This document shows positions 16,250-23,801 of a DNA stretch of 64,000 nucleotides, piece after piece. The DNA lies in NCBI RefSeq assembly GCF_020215645.1, contig NZ_CP084058.1, forward strand, positions 3,534,001 through 3,598,000, in the 5' to 3' direction. Made by a program: the position numbers and the translations under genes. Position 1 is the stretch's first letter. Every line of letters starts with the position of its first letter. The notes under the pieces are model-generated. The model ran no database searches. It worked only from the letters and a program-made list of their open reading frames with translations, and was not told where the DNA came from. Source of the DNA: Nonomuraea gerenzanensis (GTDB lineage: Bacteria; Actinomycetota; Actinomycetes; Streptosporangiales; Streptosporangiaceae).

Positions 16250-16521
16250 CGACCGCTGCCCGAGAGAACGCGATCAAGGCGCTCGCGCACCGCGCGTACG
16301 ACCGCGACCACTCCGAGCCGGGGGAGCGGGCCAGCACGACGGACTTCGCGTTCGAGTTCATCACCTGGCTCATCGCCCAGGGATGGAGCGAGCCGCCGGA
16401 GGCTCAGCCCGCACCGGCGCCCGCACCTCCGAGACCTCCGCACGGGCTGCGCGGACCAGCCCTCGCTCGCCACGCCCTGGCCCAGCTCGCCCTTACGAAG
16501 GGGGACGACGGTGACCACTGA
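16246..16521 (+). CDS. Small hypothetical protein
   Basis: A 91-aa protein with GTG start overlapping whiB. The N-terminal half (ENAIKALAHRAYDRDHSEPG, EFITWLIAQGW) is compact and helical, then a Pro/Ala-rich linker and a short C-terminal helix. Overlaps the next gene by 11 bp in another frame. Family not recognised. Confidence 0.6.
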   Translation: MTTAARENAIKALAHRAYDRDHSEPGERASTTDFAFEFITWLIAQGWSEPPEAQPAPAPAPPRPPHGLRGPALARHALAQLALTKGDDGDH

Positions 16522-16876
16522 CCTCGACGACGACAAGGCGTTGGTGCCGTACGACGAGTACGGCAACCTCCTGCGCGCCGCATGGACCCCGGAAGGGGAG
16601 ATCGTTTGGCGCGCACCGGAGTCGTTCACCGCGCGACTCCAGCTCGGCCAGTTCGCCCGCGGCCGCGCCGCCGGCTACGTCGTGTGGCTCAACGACGAGA
16701 GTCGCATGTTCCCCATGTCGATGACGGAGTTCGTCGAGACCGTACGCACGGTCGGCGTCGAGCCCGGCGGCTACGTCGAAGCGGAGTGGATCGCGCACCG
16801 CCGCGGCGGCGCGTACGGCATTCAGCTGTACATGTCGCGGCGCGAGCGGCGCCAGGTACGGCGCGGCCATGGATGA
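16511..16876 (+). CDS. Hypothetical protein
   Basis: A 121-aa protein (GTG start) with a mixed alpha/beta pattern and a very basic C-terminus (RRERRQVRRGHG). No domain recognised. Embedded in an overlapping gene run, so translation is probably coupled. Confidence 0.65.
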   Translation: MTTDLDDDKALVPYDEYGNLLRAAWTPEGEIVWRAPESFTARLQLGQFARGRAAGYVVWLNDESRMFPMSMTEFVETVRTVGVEPGGYVEAEWIAHRRGGAYGIQLYMSRRERRQVRRGHG

Positions 16877-17372
16877 GCGGGTGCTGGCGCAGCCGTCCGG
16901 ATGCCGCTGGTGCGGCCTCGCGCAGCGCGACCACTTCCAGCGCTGGACGCGAGCGGCCGGCTGGCACGGCTGGACTCCACCGACCCCAGAGCAGATCAAG
17001 CAGCGCATGAAGGCGCGCCGGACCTTTCAGGGCCAGCGCGCCTCTCTCGTGATCACCGATGAGGCCGTGAACTGGCCCGTCACCATCGGAAGGACTGAAA
17101 TGCCCGCCACGGACGCCCCTCAGAACGGCGTTGACCTGCGCGCCGCGTTCGACCGGATCGACGCCCGCCACCAGCCCGCCACGACCGAGATGTGGGTCTC
17201 CTGCGACGCCCACTGCGGGCAGTGGGTGACCGGGGTCCTGATCATGTGCGCGATGTGCGCGCCCCGGCCCGTCACCGTCTGCACCAACGACGACTGCCCC
17301 ACCTGGCCCTGCCCCGATCACCTCGCCCTGCATGGCGAGACCGCCGACACCTGCACTCACAAGGACGGCTGA
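16869..17372 (+). CDS. Cys/His-rich putative zinc-binding protein
   Basis: A 167-aa protein with CRWCGLAQRDH at residues 12-22 and a dense C-terminal set (CDAHCGQW, CAMCAP, CTNDDCPTWPCPDH, CTH) that should bind two or more zinc ions. Starts inside the previous gene and ends on the next start codon (ATGCTC after GCTG). Function unknown. Confidence 0.7.
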   Translation: MDERVLAQPSGCRWCGLAQRDHFQRWTRAAGWHGWTPPTPEQIKQRMKARRTFQGQRASLVITDEAVNWPVTIGRTEMPATDAPQNGVDLRAAFDRIDARHQPATTEMWVSCDAHCGQWVTGVLIMCAMCAPRPVTVCTNDDCPTWPCPDHLALHGETADTCTHKDG

Positions 17373-17917
17373 TGCTCAACCACCTCACCGCGAGCGAGCG
17401 AGCCGTCCTGCTCATCATGCTCAACCGCAGTCTCGACAACCAACTCGTCCCACCCGCAGCTGCCGACCACGTCCGGCAGCACTTCCGGGACCAGCTCGAA
17501 GCCTTCGTCAGCCCGCGCCCCGCCACCCTGGTCTACACCGGGTGGCGGGGCGCCGCCCGTCACCGGGTCCGCGCCGACCTCGAGTCCATGCTGGCGCGAG
17601 CCCGCGGACGCCTCCACGTGATCGTCGGCTACAACCCCGACACCGACGAACCCTCGGGCGGGGATCGGTGGACGTACGAATGGGCGATCCACACGCCGGG
17701 CGTGACCGTCGAGACGCACCCCGCGCCGTGTCACATCCCCGCCCTGTCGAGGTCAGCGGGGCCGTACCGGAACGGATTCATGCTCGGCGTCGCCGCCAGC
17801 CGCAGGGGCGCCTTCGAGGTCCTGGCCCACCTGCACCCCTCCAGCAGAGGCGCAGCCGGTACCGCCGCGTACGCCGACCACCTCGGCCTACGCATCCGGA
17901 AGGAGCCCGCCATATGA
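17372..17917 (+). CDS. SLOG-like (DUF2493-type) nucleotide-binding protein
   Basis: A 181-aa protein. The pattern TGWRG (56-60), HVIVGYNPD (82-90), TYEWA (101-105), ETHPA (114-118) and AGPYRNGFML (129-138) follows the order of the DUF2493/YspA branch of SLOG Rossmann-like proteins, where the usual forms are GSR, HGGARGAD, WA, HPADW and AGPIRN. SLOG domains bind nucleotides or nucleotide-derived signals and occur in several defence systems. The glycine loop is less conserved than in typical members, so catalytic activity is uncertain. Confidence 0.65.
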   Translation: MLNHLTASERAVLLIMLNRSLDNQLVPPAAADHVRQHFRDQLEAFVSPRPATLVYTGWRGAARHRVRADLESMLARARGRLHVIVGYNPDTDEPSGGDRWTYEWAIHTPGVTVETHPAPCHIPALSRSAGPYRNGFMLGVAASRRGAFEVLAHLHPSSRGAAGTAAYADHLGLRIRKEPAI

Positions 17918-19065
17918 CAAACAAGTCCGACGTCAAGAAGCTCGTCGAGACCGAGACGGAACGCCTCGGCTTCACGATGCAGCTCGCCAACGGCAAGTTC
18001 CTCATCACCAACCCGGAGAACGGCCGCACCGGAGAGATCCCGCTCCAGGCCATGGGCCGCGGCCTCGACAACTACAAGACCAAGATCCGATCCCTGCTGA
18101 ACGACCACCCCACGAAACCCTCACCCATGGTCGCCGCCACCGACCCCGCCACACCCGAGAAAGCCGACACCATGCCCCGTGACACCTGGTGGAGCGTTGA
18201 CGAACTCGTCGGCGCAGCCCTCGCGAACGGCATCAAGCCGTACGTGTCAGGAGGACTCCTCCACACCCCCGGCCCCGTCGAGTCCAAGTCGTACACGGAC
18301 ATGCTGCACGCCCGCGAAGCCGAAGTCATCGCCTACCTCACCAAGAACACCACCACCGCCACCACCGAAGGAGACACCGAAGTGCCGAAGATCGGCGACA
18401 CCGCGACCGTCGTCCGGACCAAGCCCCGCGACATCTTCGCCGACGCAGAAGCGCTCTGGGGGCTGCTCCGCGACGCCGCCCGCGACCAGGGAGACAAGCC
18501 GCTGACCAACGGCAACGTCCCGGGCGTCCAGTGGGTCGGCGCCCTCGCCGACATCATCAAGGCCGCCTGCCCCGACTGGGACTCCGAGCACGAGAAGGAC
18601 GTCCGCCAGTACCTGAACCGGACCGAGCACACCCGCTGCCACCGGCCCCGCGCCAACCCGCCCGTCTGGTGGATCGCGCTGGAGTGGAACGACGGCGGAC
18701 TCACCGTCACCAAGACCACCCCGAAGCCCGATTTCAGGACCGTCGCAGCCGCCGCCGCGAAGGCCTCGACGAAGAAGACACCCACACCCGTCCCGGCCCC
18801 GGCTGACACCGCGCCGCCGGCCACAGCAGGCCCCGCGCTCCGGGCGCTCCTCGGGTTCGAGCAGGCCATCCAGCGGACCGAGGCCGAGCGGGACCAGGCC
18901 ATCCGCGAACGCGACGACGCCCGCACCGCGCTGGAGGAGATGCGCGCCGACCGGGACAACCTCCTCGTCGAGCTGGACGAGATGAAGACCGAACGCGACC
19001 AGGTGAAGACGGAGCTGGACGCCATCAACGCCGTGTTCGCCCGGTACAACGGAGGCACCGCGTGA
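17914..19065 (+). CDS. Hypothetical protein with C-terminal coiled coil
   Basis: A 383-aa protein. The N-terminal 75 residues are a small basic alpha/beta domain reminiscent of HicA-like or dsRNA-type folds (KKLVETETERLGFTMQLANG). A middle part follows, then a Pro/Ala linker, and residues about 310-375 form a strong coiled coil (QRTEAERDQAIRERDDARTA). It starts at an ATG behind AAGGAG, overlapping the SLOG-like gene by 4 bp. Function unknown. Confidence 0.65.
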   Translation: MTNKSDVKKLVETETERLGFTMQLANGKFLITNPENGRTGEIPLQAMGRGLDNYKTKIRSLLNDHPTKPSPMVAATDPATPEKADTMPRDTWWSVDELVGAALANGIKPYVSGGLLHTPGPVESKSYTDMLHAREAEVIAYLTKNTTTATTEGDTEVPKIGDTATVVRTKPRDIFADAEALWGLLRDAARDQGDKPLTNGNVPGVQWVGALADIIKAACPDWDSEHEKDVRQYLNRTEHTRCHRPRANPPVWWIALEWNDGGLTVTKTTPKPDFRTVAAAAAKASTKKTPTPVPAPADTAPPATAGPALRALLGFEQAIQRTEAERDQAIRERDDARTALEEMRADRDNLLVELDEMKTERDQVKTELDAINAVFARYNGGTA

Positions 19066-19098
19066 TCGAACTGTCCGGATCGGACACGGGGGAGTGGC

Positions 19099-19635
19099 GT
19101 GTTCTCTCGCGCTGACGTGAAGCCGTGCAAGGGCAGCAAGGACAAGATGCCGTGCGGGCGGTTCGTCCGCTGGACCCGCACCGTGGCCGGCGTCCCCTTC
19201 GCGGTTGACCTGGCCCCGCACGAGGACGGCAACACCGCCGTCTGGAGGGACGTCCACGGGATCCTCCGATCCCGCCGCATCACCGAGGACCTGCCGCTCG
19301 TTCCGCCGGAGAAGCGGATGATGCCGCACGCTGCGACCTGTCCCGGCAAACCGCGCGTCCAGACCCCGCCGCCACCACCACCGCGGCCGCCACGCAGACC
19401 CGCACCACCACCGGCCGGACGGCTGTACGACCTGCTCGGCGTCACCAGCACCGCGGACCCGGACGACATCAGGAAGGCGTACCGCAGGCTCGCCCGCCAG
19501 CTCCACCCCGACGTCAACCCTGACCCGAAGGTGGCGGCGCGGTTCCAGGAGATCGGGGAGGCGTACCACGTCCTGTCCGATCCCGGCCGGCGGCGGACGT
19601 ACGACCTGACGGGTCGGCCACCACGAGCCGGATGA
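19099..19635 (+). CDS. J-domain (DnaJ-like) protein
   Basis: A 178-aa protein with a C-terminal J domain at about residues 109-170 ([19 protein letters not shown] and on), with the essential HPD at 136-138. The N-terminal 85 residues contain a few Cys ([11 protein letters not shown]) and a beta-rich domain, then a Pro-rich linker. No Gly/Phe region or zinc centre, so it is a specialised (class III) J protein that could recruit host DnaK to one client. It lies directly upstream of the replication initiator, and a copy of the 24-bp repeat separates the two. Confidence 0.85.
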   Translation: MFSRADVKPCKGSKDKMPCGRFVRWTRTVAGVPFAVDLAPHEDGNTAVWRDVHGILRSRRITEDLPLVPPEKRMMPHAATCPGKPRVQTPPPPPPRPPRRPAPPPAGRLYDLLGVTSTADPDDIRKAYRRLARQLHPDVNPDPKVAARFQEIGEAYHVLSDPGRRRTYDLTGRPPRAG

Positions 19636-19637
19636 AC

Positions 19638-19661
19638 GCTAATAGCGGTACCGCTATCGTT
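19638..19661 (+). promoter_or_regulatory. Dispersed 24-bp inverted-repeat site, copy 5
   Basis: Left half GCTAATAGCGG, spacer TA, right half CCGCTATCGTT. Located 2 bp after the J-protein stop and about 20 bp before the initiator start, so a bound protein could control initiator expression. Confidence 0.72.
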
Positions 19662-19681
19662 GCGGGACGCCTCTTCCCTCG

Positions 19682-20698
19682 GTGGCTCCCTTGGAATACC
19701 AGCACGTAAGGGGCCTGATGGGTTACAAGTTGGCCGACGAGGTGGCGATCAACGCGCCTAAGAGCACGCCTCCGAGGGACCTGCTCGCGTTGATCGCCAT
19801 CGCTCGCAGGATCAACGACGCGACTCGCACCGGCTGGCTGACCCGCGAGGAGATCGCGCACTGGGCGAGGATCGACGTGCGGTCGGTGAAGGCGATGCGG
19901 GAGCGGCTGGTCGAGGCCGGTCTGCTCGTCGTGCTCGAATCGGGGGGCGGCCGCCGGAAGGCGACCGTGTTCTACATCCCGCCGATGCCCGGGTACCTGC
20001 CCGGGCAGCCGCCGCGTCCGCTGGACCTGGAGCTCGAAGCGGGCCCCTCGGACTTCCCCGTTTCGGGGCCGGACGGGTCCACGGGGGACCGGAAAGGGGG
20101 AAGTCCAGACTTCCCCGTTTCTCCTGTGGATGACGCTGTGGACAACCGGGAGACCGGTGGAAAAGGGGGAAGTCCAGGCTTCCCCGTTTCCGCGACCGAA
20201 AGGGGGAAGTCTGGACCGCAAAAGGGGAAGTTTGGGGTCAAAAGGGGGAAGTCTGGACTTCCCCCCAATCCTCTCTCCACTCCTCAACTTCAATCCTCTT
20301 CATCTCCGTACGGGGTCGAGGAGGAACCGGACCGGCCAGCCGCCGACCACCACCCAGAAGACGACAAGATCAGTAAGGGGGAGAAGAAGGACACCCCGGC
20401 GGTCAGCCGCGCCGCCCGGGTCATCACCAAGCGCATCGGAGTGCCGCTCGACGAAGCCGAGCGCATCGCCCAGACCATCGCCCACGAAAACCGCGTCCGC
20501 CGGGCCCTGCACGTGTACGTCGCGGGCATCCCCGCAGCGGACCTGCGCACCTGGCGCGAGACCGCCCGCAACCACGAAGCCCGCGAACAGGCCAAGGCCA
20601 CACGCACCAACCGCCCCGCCGGCCGGTGCAACCTGCACTGGCAGCCCATCCCCTGCATTGGGTGCGCGGCCGACGCCAAGGCCATGCCCGACGCGTGA
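19682..20698 (+). CDS. Replication initiator-like winged-helix protein (lambda O-like layout)
   Basis: A 338-aa protein. Residues about 1-105 form a winged helix (LLALIAIARRINDATRTGWL, TREEIAHWARIDVRSVKAMR, ERLVEAGLLVVLESG). A low-complexity linker at about 125-215 is encoded by DNA full of iterons. A C-terminal helical region ends with a possible zinc site (CNLHWQPIPCIGC). A wHTH N-terminus plus iterons in the middle of its own gene is the lambda O arrangement. GTG at 19682 is the longest start; ATG at 19718 is possible. No helicase loader gene follows. Confidence 0.75.
   Translation: MAPLEYQHVRGLMGYKLADEVAINAPKSTPPRDLLALIAIARRINDATRTGWLTREEIAHWARIDVRSVKAMRERLVEAGLLVVLESGGGRRKATVFYIPPMPGYLPGQPPRPLDLELEAGPSDFPVSGPDGSTGDRKGGSPDFPVSPVDDAVDNRETGGKGGSPGFPVSATERGKSGPQKGKFGVKRGKSGLPPNPLSTPQLQSSSSPYGVEEEPDRPAADHHPEDDKISKGEKKDTPAVSRAARVITKRIGVPLDEAERIAQTIAHENRVRRALHVYVAGIPAADLRTWRETARNHEAREQAKATRTNRPAGRCNLHWQPIPCIGCAADAKAMPDA
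20051..20308 (+). other. Candidate replication origin: iterons, DnaA boxes and pyrimidine-rich tract
   Basis: Forward iterons AAAGGGGGAAGTC start at 20093, 20162, 20199 and 20241, with a variant (AAAGGGGAAGTTT) at 20221. Inverted copies (GACTTCCCCGTTT or close) start at 20051, 20108, 20178 and 20256. Three forward/inverted pairs are dyads with 2-3 bp between arms, and the last three forward iterons are 20-22 bp apart (two helical turns). TGTGGACAA at 20137-20145 is the complement of the actinomycete DnaA box TTGTCCACA, and TGTGGATGA at 20125 is a near match. A strand-asymmetric pyrimidine tract follows at 20261-20305. All of it is inside the initiator gene. Confidence 0.8.
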
Positions 20699-20823
20699 CC
20701 CGCAGGTTGGCGGATAGAACGACACCCCGCAAGCCTGCTACCAGCACAAACGCGGAACGCACCCGCAAGGCAGGCCGCCGGAACCACGCGAAAACAGGTC
20801 AAAGAGCAGCCAAACCGAGCCGG

Positions 20824-20873
20824 AAACCCATCAGAACGAGGCTGAGCCACCTCCTCGTCGCTGATGGGTTTTC
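20824..20873 (+). terminator. Rho-independent terminator of the early operon
   Basis: Outer stem AAACCCATCAG with CTGATGGGTTT (11 bp), inner stem ACGAGG with CCTCGT, followed by TTTT. It closes the long early operon after the initiator gene. Confidence 0.85.
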
Positions 20874-20889
20874 GCATGCCCGGAGACGC

Positions 20890-20926
20890 TTCATGACGCA
20901 TCTGACGCACCATGAGATGCGCGACG
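20890..20926. promoter_or_regulatory. Second TGACGC/GCGTCA operator cluster
   Basis: TGACGCATCTGACGC at 20893-20907 followed by GATGCGCGACGC at 20915-20926. The same TGACGCATC motif occurs at the 8.2-kb switch region, 12.6 kb away. It lies just after the early terminator and may control the genes from 21268 onwards. Confidence 0.6.
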
Positions 20927-21267
20927 CACCCCACAGAACGCTCTGAGGTGGACGCAGAGGGACAAACACCGGTCCTCCGGTATCGAGGTGTACCTCCGGG
21001 ATGGGGGAGCGCTCTACGTCGATCTGAGAGCGTTCAATCAAGATTAAGAGTTGGGAATGCGAGCCGGGGCTGGATGGCGCGTCGGCGGTCGGCGGTCTAG
21101 GCGATTCTGTGCCAATGCAGACGATCAGCCGTACCGACTATCAGTAGAACGCCTGTTCGATTTGCCCTCCGGCCGGCCCATTTTGTGATCTAACCGTTAT
21201 AAAGCCGCCGGAAAACCGTTACAGAAATTGGGCCCCCCAAAATCCGCACTGGTCTACCGTTTGTCAT

Positions 21268-22164
21268 GTGCAGATACGAACAAGCGAACGGCTCGCGTGG
21301 CTCACCGCAGTTGCGGCGCTCGCGTTCCTAGTAGCGAACACGCAGGCAGGAGGGGATGTGACCACGGCAACGCTGGTAGCGGACGAACCAACCGCGACCG
21401 TCACTGTCAGCGGTCCCCCCGGCCCGCCCGGACCCCAGGGCCCCCAAGGCGACCCCGGGCCGATGGGCCCCCAGGGACCGCAGGGCGAACCCGGCGCGTC
21501 CGGCCCGCCCGGACCCCAGGGCGACGCCGGGCCGATGGGAACCCCCGGACCTTCCGGGCCGCCCGGACCCCAGGGCGACCCCGGCCCAACGGCGACCGTC
21601 ACCGCCGTACCGGTCCCCGGCCCCAAGGGCGACAAGGGCGACGCCGGACCCCAGGGCGAGCAAGGGCCCGCCGGACCGTCCGGCCCCCCGGGACCGTCCG
21701 GCCCGCCCGGCCCCCAGGGCGAGCAGGGCGACACCGGACCCAAGGGCGACCCCGGACCGACCGGACCCCAGGGCGACCCCGGACCCACCGGAAGCGCCGG
21801 ACCGTCCGGCCCGCCCGGCACCGGCGACCCCGGGCCGACCGGAGCCGCAGGGCCCGCCGGACGGGACGGCACCGCAGGGAGCCCCGGCCCTTCCGGCAAG
21901 CCCGGATCGCCCGAACCCAAGGGCGACCAGGGCGACCCCGGAACGGCGGACACGCCGGAACCCGGCAAGATCGACGCGGCGAACACGGCCAACGGCGACC
22001 CCGTGACCGTGTGGGCCGCGTGGCTTGCCGCCCTGCTGGCAGTCGGAGCCGCCACGCTCGGACTGCTGATCAGGCGGCGACGCCGCAACCGCAGAGCGGC
22101 CAGCGAAACCGCTGGTCAGCCTGCTAACAGCGGTTCCGCTATCGACGACACACGGCAGCTCTAG
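21268..22164 (+). CDS. Collagen-like protein with C-terminal membrane anchor
   Basis: A 298-aa protein. A short N-terminal hydrophobic helix ([15 protein letters not shown]) is followed by about 160 residues of Gly-X-Y repeats ([16 protein letters not shown] style) with one non-collagen interruption near 115-122. A C-terminal membrane helix follows ([21 protein letters not shown]), then RRRRRNRR. The layout predicts an extracellular triple helix anchored in the membrane with a cytoplasmic tail. It lies outside the virion genes, between replication and integration modules, so it may be expressed by the lysogen on the cell surface. GTG start, no clear ribosome-binding site. Confidence 0.8.
   Translation: MQIRTSERLAWLTAVAALAFLVANTQAGGDVTTATLVADEPTATVTVSGPPGPPGPQGPQGDPGPMGPQGPQGEPGASGPPGPQGDAGPMGTPGPSGPPGPQGDPGPTATVTAVPVPGPKGDKGDAGPQGEQGPAGPSGPPGPSGPPGPQGEQGDTGPKGDPGPTGPQGDPGPTGSAGPSGPPGTGDPGPTGAAGPAGRDGTAGSPGPSGKPGSPEPKGDQGDPGTADTPEPGKIDAANTANGDPVTVWAAWLAALLAVGAATLGLLIRRRRRNRRAASETAGQPANSGSAIDDTRQL
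22123..22146 (+). promoter_or_regulatory. Dispersed 24-bp inverted-repeat site, copy 6
   Basis: Left half GCTAACAGCGG, spacer TT, right half CCGCTATCGAC. It lies in the last codons of the collagen-like gene (encoding ANSGSAID), so the operator is tolerated as coding sequence. Confidence 0.68.
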
Positions 22165-22171
22165 CCAACTC

Positions 22172-22196
22172 GCCCGCCCGGACCGTGCGGGCGGGC
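22172..22196 (+). other. GC-rich intercistronic hairpin
   Basis: A 9-bp stem GCCCGCCCG/CGGGCGGGC with a 7-base loop, 8 bp after the collagen-like stop. No T-tract. Confidence 0.6.
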
Positions 22197-22221
22197 ACCC
22201 ACACCACGAAAGGCACCACCC

Positions 22222-22860
22222 ATGCAGATCAGCATCAACCCCGCCGAGATCTTCGACGCCATCGAGCGCGTGACCGTCGCCCACAAGGCCACGTTCTCCC
22301 GTCAGGGCATCTCCCGCCCGACCGGCAACGTCGTGATCGGTCTGGCCGCTTCCGGCCGCCTTGACGAGCTGGCGAACGCCGACGCTGAGGGCAGCGTCGC
22401 CGACCGCATCATCACCGGCGATGAGCTGAAGGACCTGCCCGCCGAGTACATCGCCACTCTCGGCACCGGCAAGAACGCGCCCAAGTTCACGACGTACGCC
22501 CTGATCGGCATGCGCGTTGCCGCGCAGCTCGGTTTCGGACAGGCGACTCTCGCGGAGCTGGGCAAGGTGCCCGGCACCAGCGCCACCAAGGTGCAGAACT
22601 TCCTTGCTGAGCTTCCCGAGATGGCCGAGTACCGCAAGGAGATCGAGGCCCGGAAGAAGGCCGCCGCGAAGGTCGCCGCCGACACGGCCGCCGTCCGCCT
22701 CGTGTGGAAGTTCGCCGAGAAGTTCAAGGCCGACCACAGCGAAGAGACGTACGCGGAGGTCATGGAGGAGCGCGGCATGTCGTTCGACCGCGTGCAGGAG
22801 ATCATCCGGCTTCTGACCGCTGAGGCCGACGTCAAGGCCGCCGAGAAGGCCGACGCCTAA
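22222..22860 (+). CDS. Hypothetical helical protein
   Basis: A 212-aa protein starting at an ATG behind AAAGG. Mostly helical, charged at the C-terminus (EARKKAAAKVAADTAAVRLV). Codon use is similar to the early genes (C-ending). It stands as a monocistron between two GC-rich hairpins. I do not recognise the family. Confidence 0.7.
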   Translation: MQISINPAEIFDAIERVTVAHKATFSRQGISRPTGNVVIGLAASGRLDELANADAEGSVADRIITGDELKDLPAEYIATLGTGKNAPKFTTYALIGMRVAAQLGFGQATLAELGKVPGTSATKVQNFLAELPEMAEYRKEIEARKKAAAKVAADTAAVRLVWKFAEKFKADHSEETYAEVMEERGMSFDRVQEIIRLLTAEADVKAAEKADA

Positions 22861-22867
22861 CCCCCAC

Positions 22868-22902
22868 CGGGCGCGCCCGTGTCGCCACCACGGGCGCGCC
22901 CG
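22868..22902 (+). other. Long GC-rich hairpin
   Basis: A perfect 14-bp stem (CGGGCGCGCCCGTG with its complement) and a 7-base loop, 7 bp after the stop of the preceding gene. No T-tract follows; a terminator in a high-GC host is possible. Confidence 0.65.
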
Positions 22903-22949
22903 CCCACCCCTTACTCACCAACACCACAACGCCGCAGGAGGCCCCCAAC

Positions 22950-23636
22950 ATGATCCGCCGTGAGCAGGTAGAAGTGACCCGAGAGCACGCGCTGAACGCG
23001 CACCGGTCCGTCAGGGACCACATGAGCCGATGCCGCCCGTGCACCAAGGAGCCCATCCCGTGCGAGCTGGGCAGCATGTTGCAGCGCGGCGCGGGCAAGA
23101 TCTCCCGCGAGGCAGCCGACGCCCTAGCCGCCTACCTCCCGCCCGGCACCGAGGTCACCTACCAGGGCGACCGGCCCGAGTATCGGGGAAGAACGTTCGT
23201 TGTCGTGGGGCTTGCCCCCCGAACCCCGTGGATCGGCTACGTCCTTCGTGGGAGCGGCATTCGACCGTTCTTCGCGACGCTGCCGAACGTCCAGCCGAGC
23301 AGCCGCGAGGCTCAGCAGCGGAACCGGCTCGAAGCCGTCAAGCGCACGGTTGCCGTGTGCTGCGCCGTGCTGGCTCAGCACATGGTGTATCTCGACGTGA
23401 AGACGGAGCGGAGCGACACCGGCGTTATCTGTGTGACCTGGAGTAGCGCGGAGTTCGTAGGCGCGGAGAACCGCGCGACGAGCGAGAGCGGCAAGCAGTC
23501 CGGGCAGTACATCGCCGGAGCGCTGTACCTGTTGCAGGTGCTACGCGCGCACACGCAGCGCCGTTCGTGGGATGACGTGGCGCGCGTCGCCCACAACGCG
23601 CAGAAGCTTGCCGACCGTGCGGGCGTTCGCGTGTAG
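22950..23636 (+). CDS. Hypothetical protein
   Basis: A 228-aa protein starting at an ATG behind CAGGAGG. An N-terminal CRPCTKEPIPC could be a metal site. The middle has a beta-rich domain (GTEVTYQGDRPEYRGRTFVV, APRTPWIGYVL) and the C-terminus is helical. Family not recognised. Confidence 0.65.
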   Translation: MIRREQVEVTREHALNAHRSVRDHMSRCRPCTKEPIPCELGSMLQRGAGKISREAADALAAYLPPGTEVTYQGDRPEYRGRTFVVVGLAPRTPWIGYVLRGSGIRPFFATLPNVQPSSREAQQRNRLEAVKRTVAVCCAVLAQHMVYLDVKTERSDTGVICVTWSSAEFVGAENRATSESGKQSGQYIAGALYLLQVLRAHTQRRSWDDVARVAHNAQKLADRAGVRV

Positions 23637-23801
23637 CGCGACGCGCGACCAGCGCCGGACCGCATCGCGCGGTTCGGCGCTTCCGCATGCCCCCCGGGGG
23701 CCCCGGATCGGGGCCGGCCATGGCTGCATTCGGCTTGGTACCTGCGAAAAGAATTTGATCTTGTAGCCTTGTGGGCGTTTCGTCTCGGGGTCGGGGGTGC
23801 C

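Larger units (their letters stand above)
20699..21267. promoter_or_regulatory. Long non-coding region after the replication gene
   Basis: 569 bp with no convincing gene. It holds a strong terminator (20824-20873), a cluster of TGACGC motifs (20890-20926), an inverted repeat around AGCGCTCT/AGAGCGTT (about 21009-21036), and, at 21180-21225, an AT-rich segment with two copies of AACCGTTA that probably belongs to the promoter of the collagen-like gene. Confidence 0.6.

Noticed and set aside
20093..20266. Iteron array as a CRISPR array
   Set aside because: Repeats are 13 bp, occur in both orientations, have irregular spacing and lie inside a reading frame; no cas genes are present.
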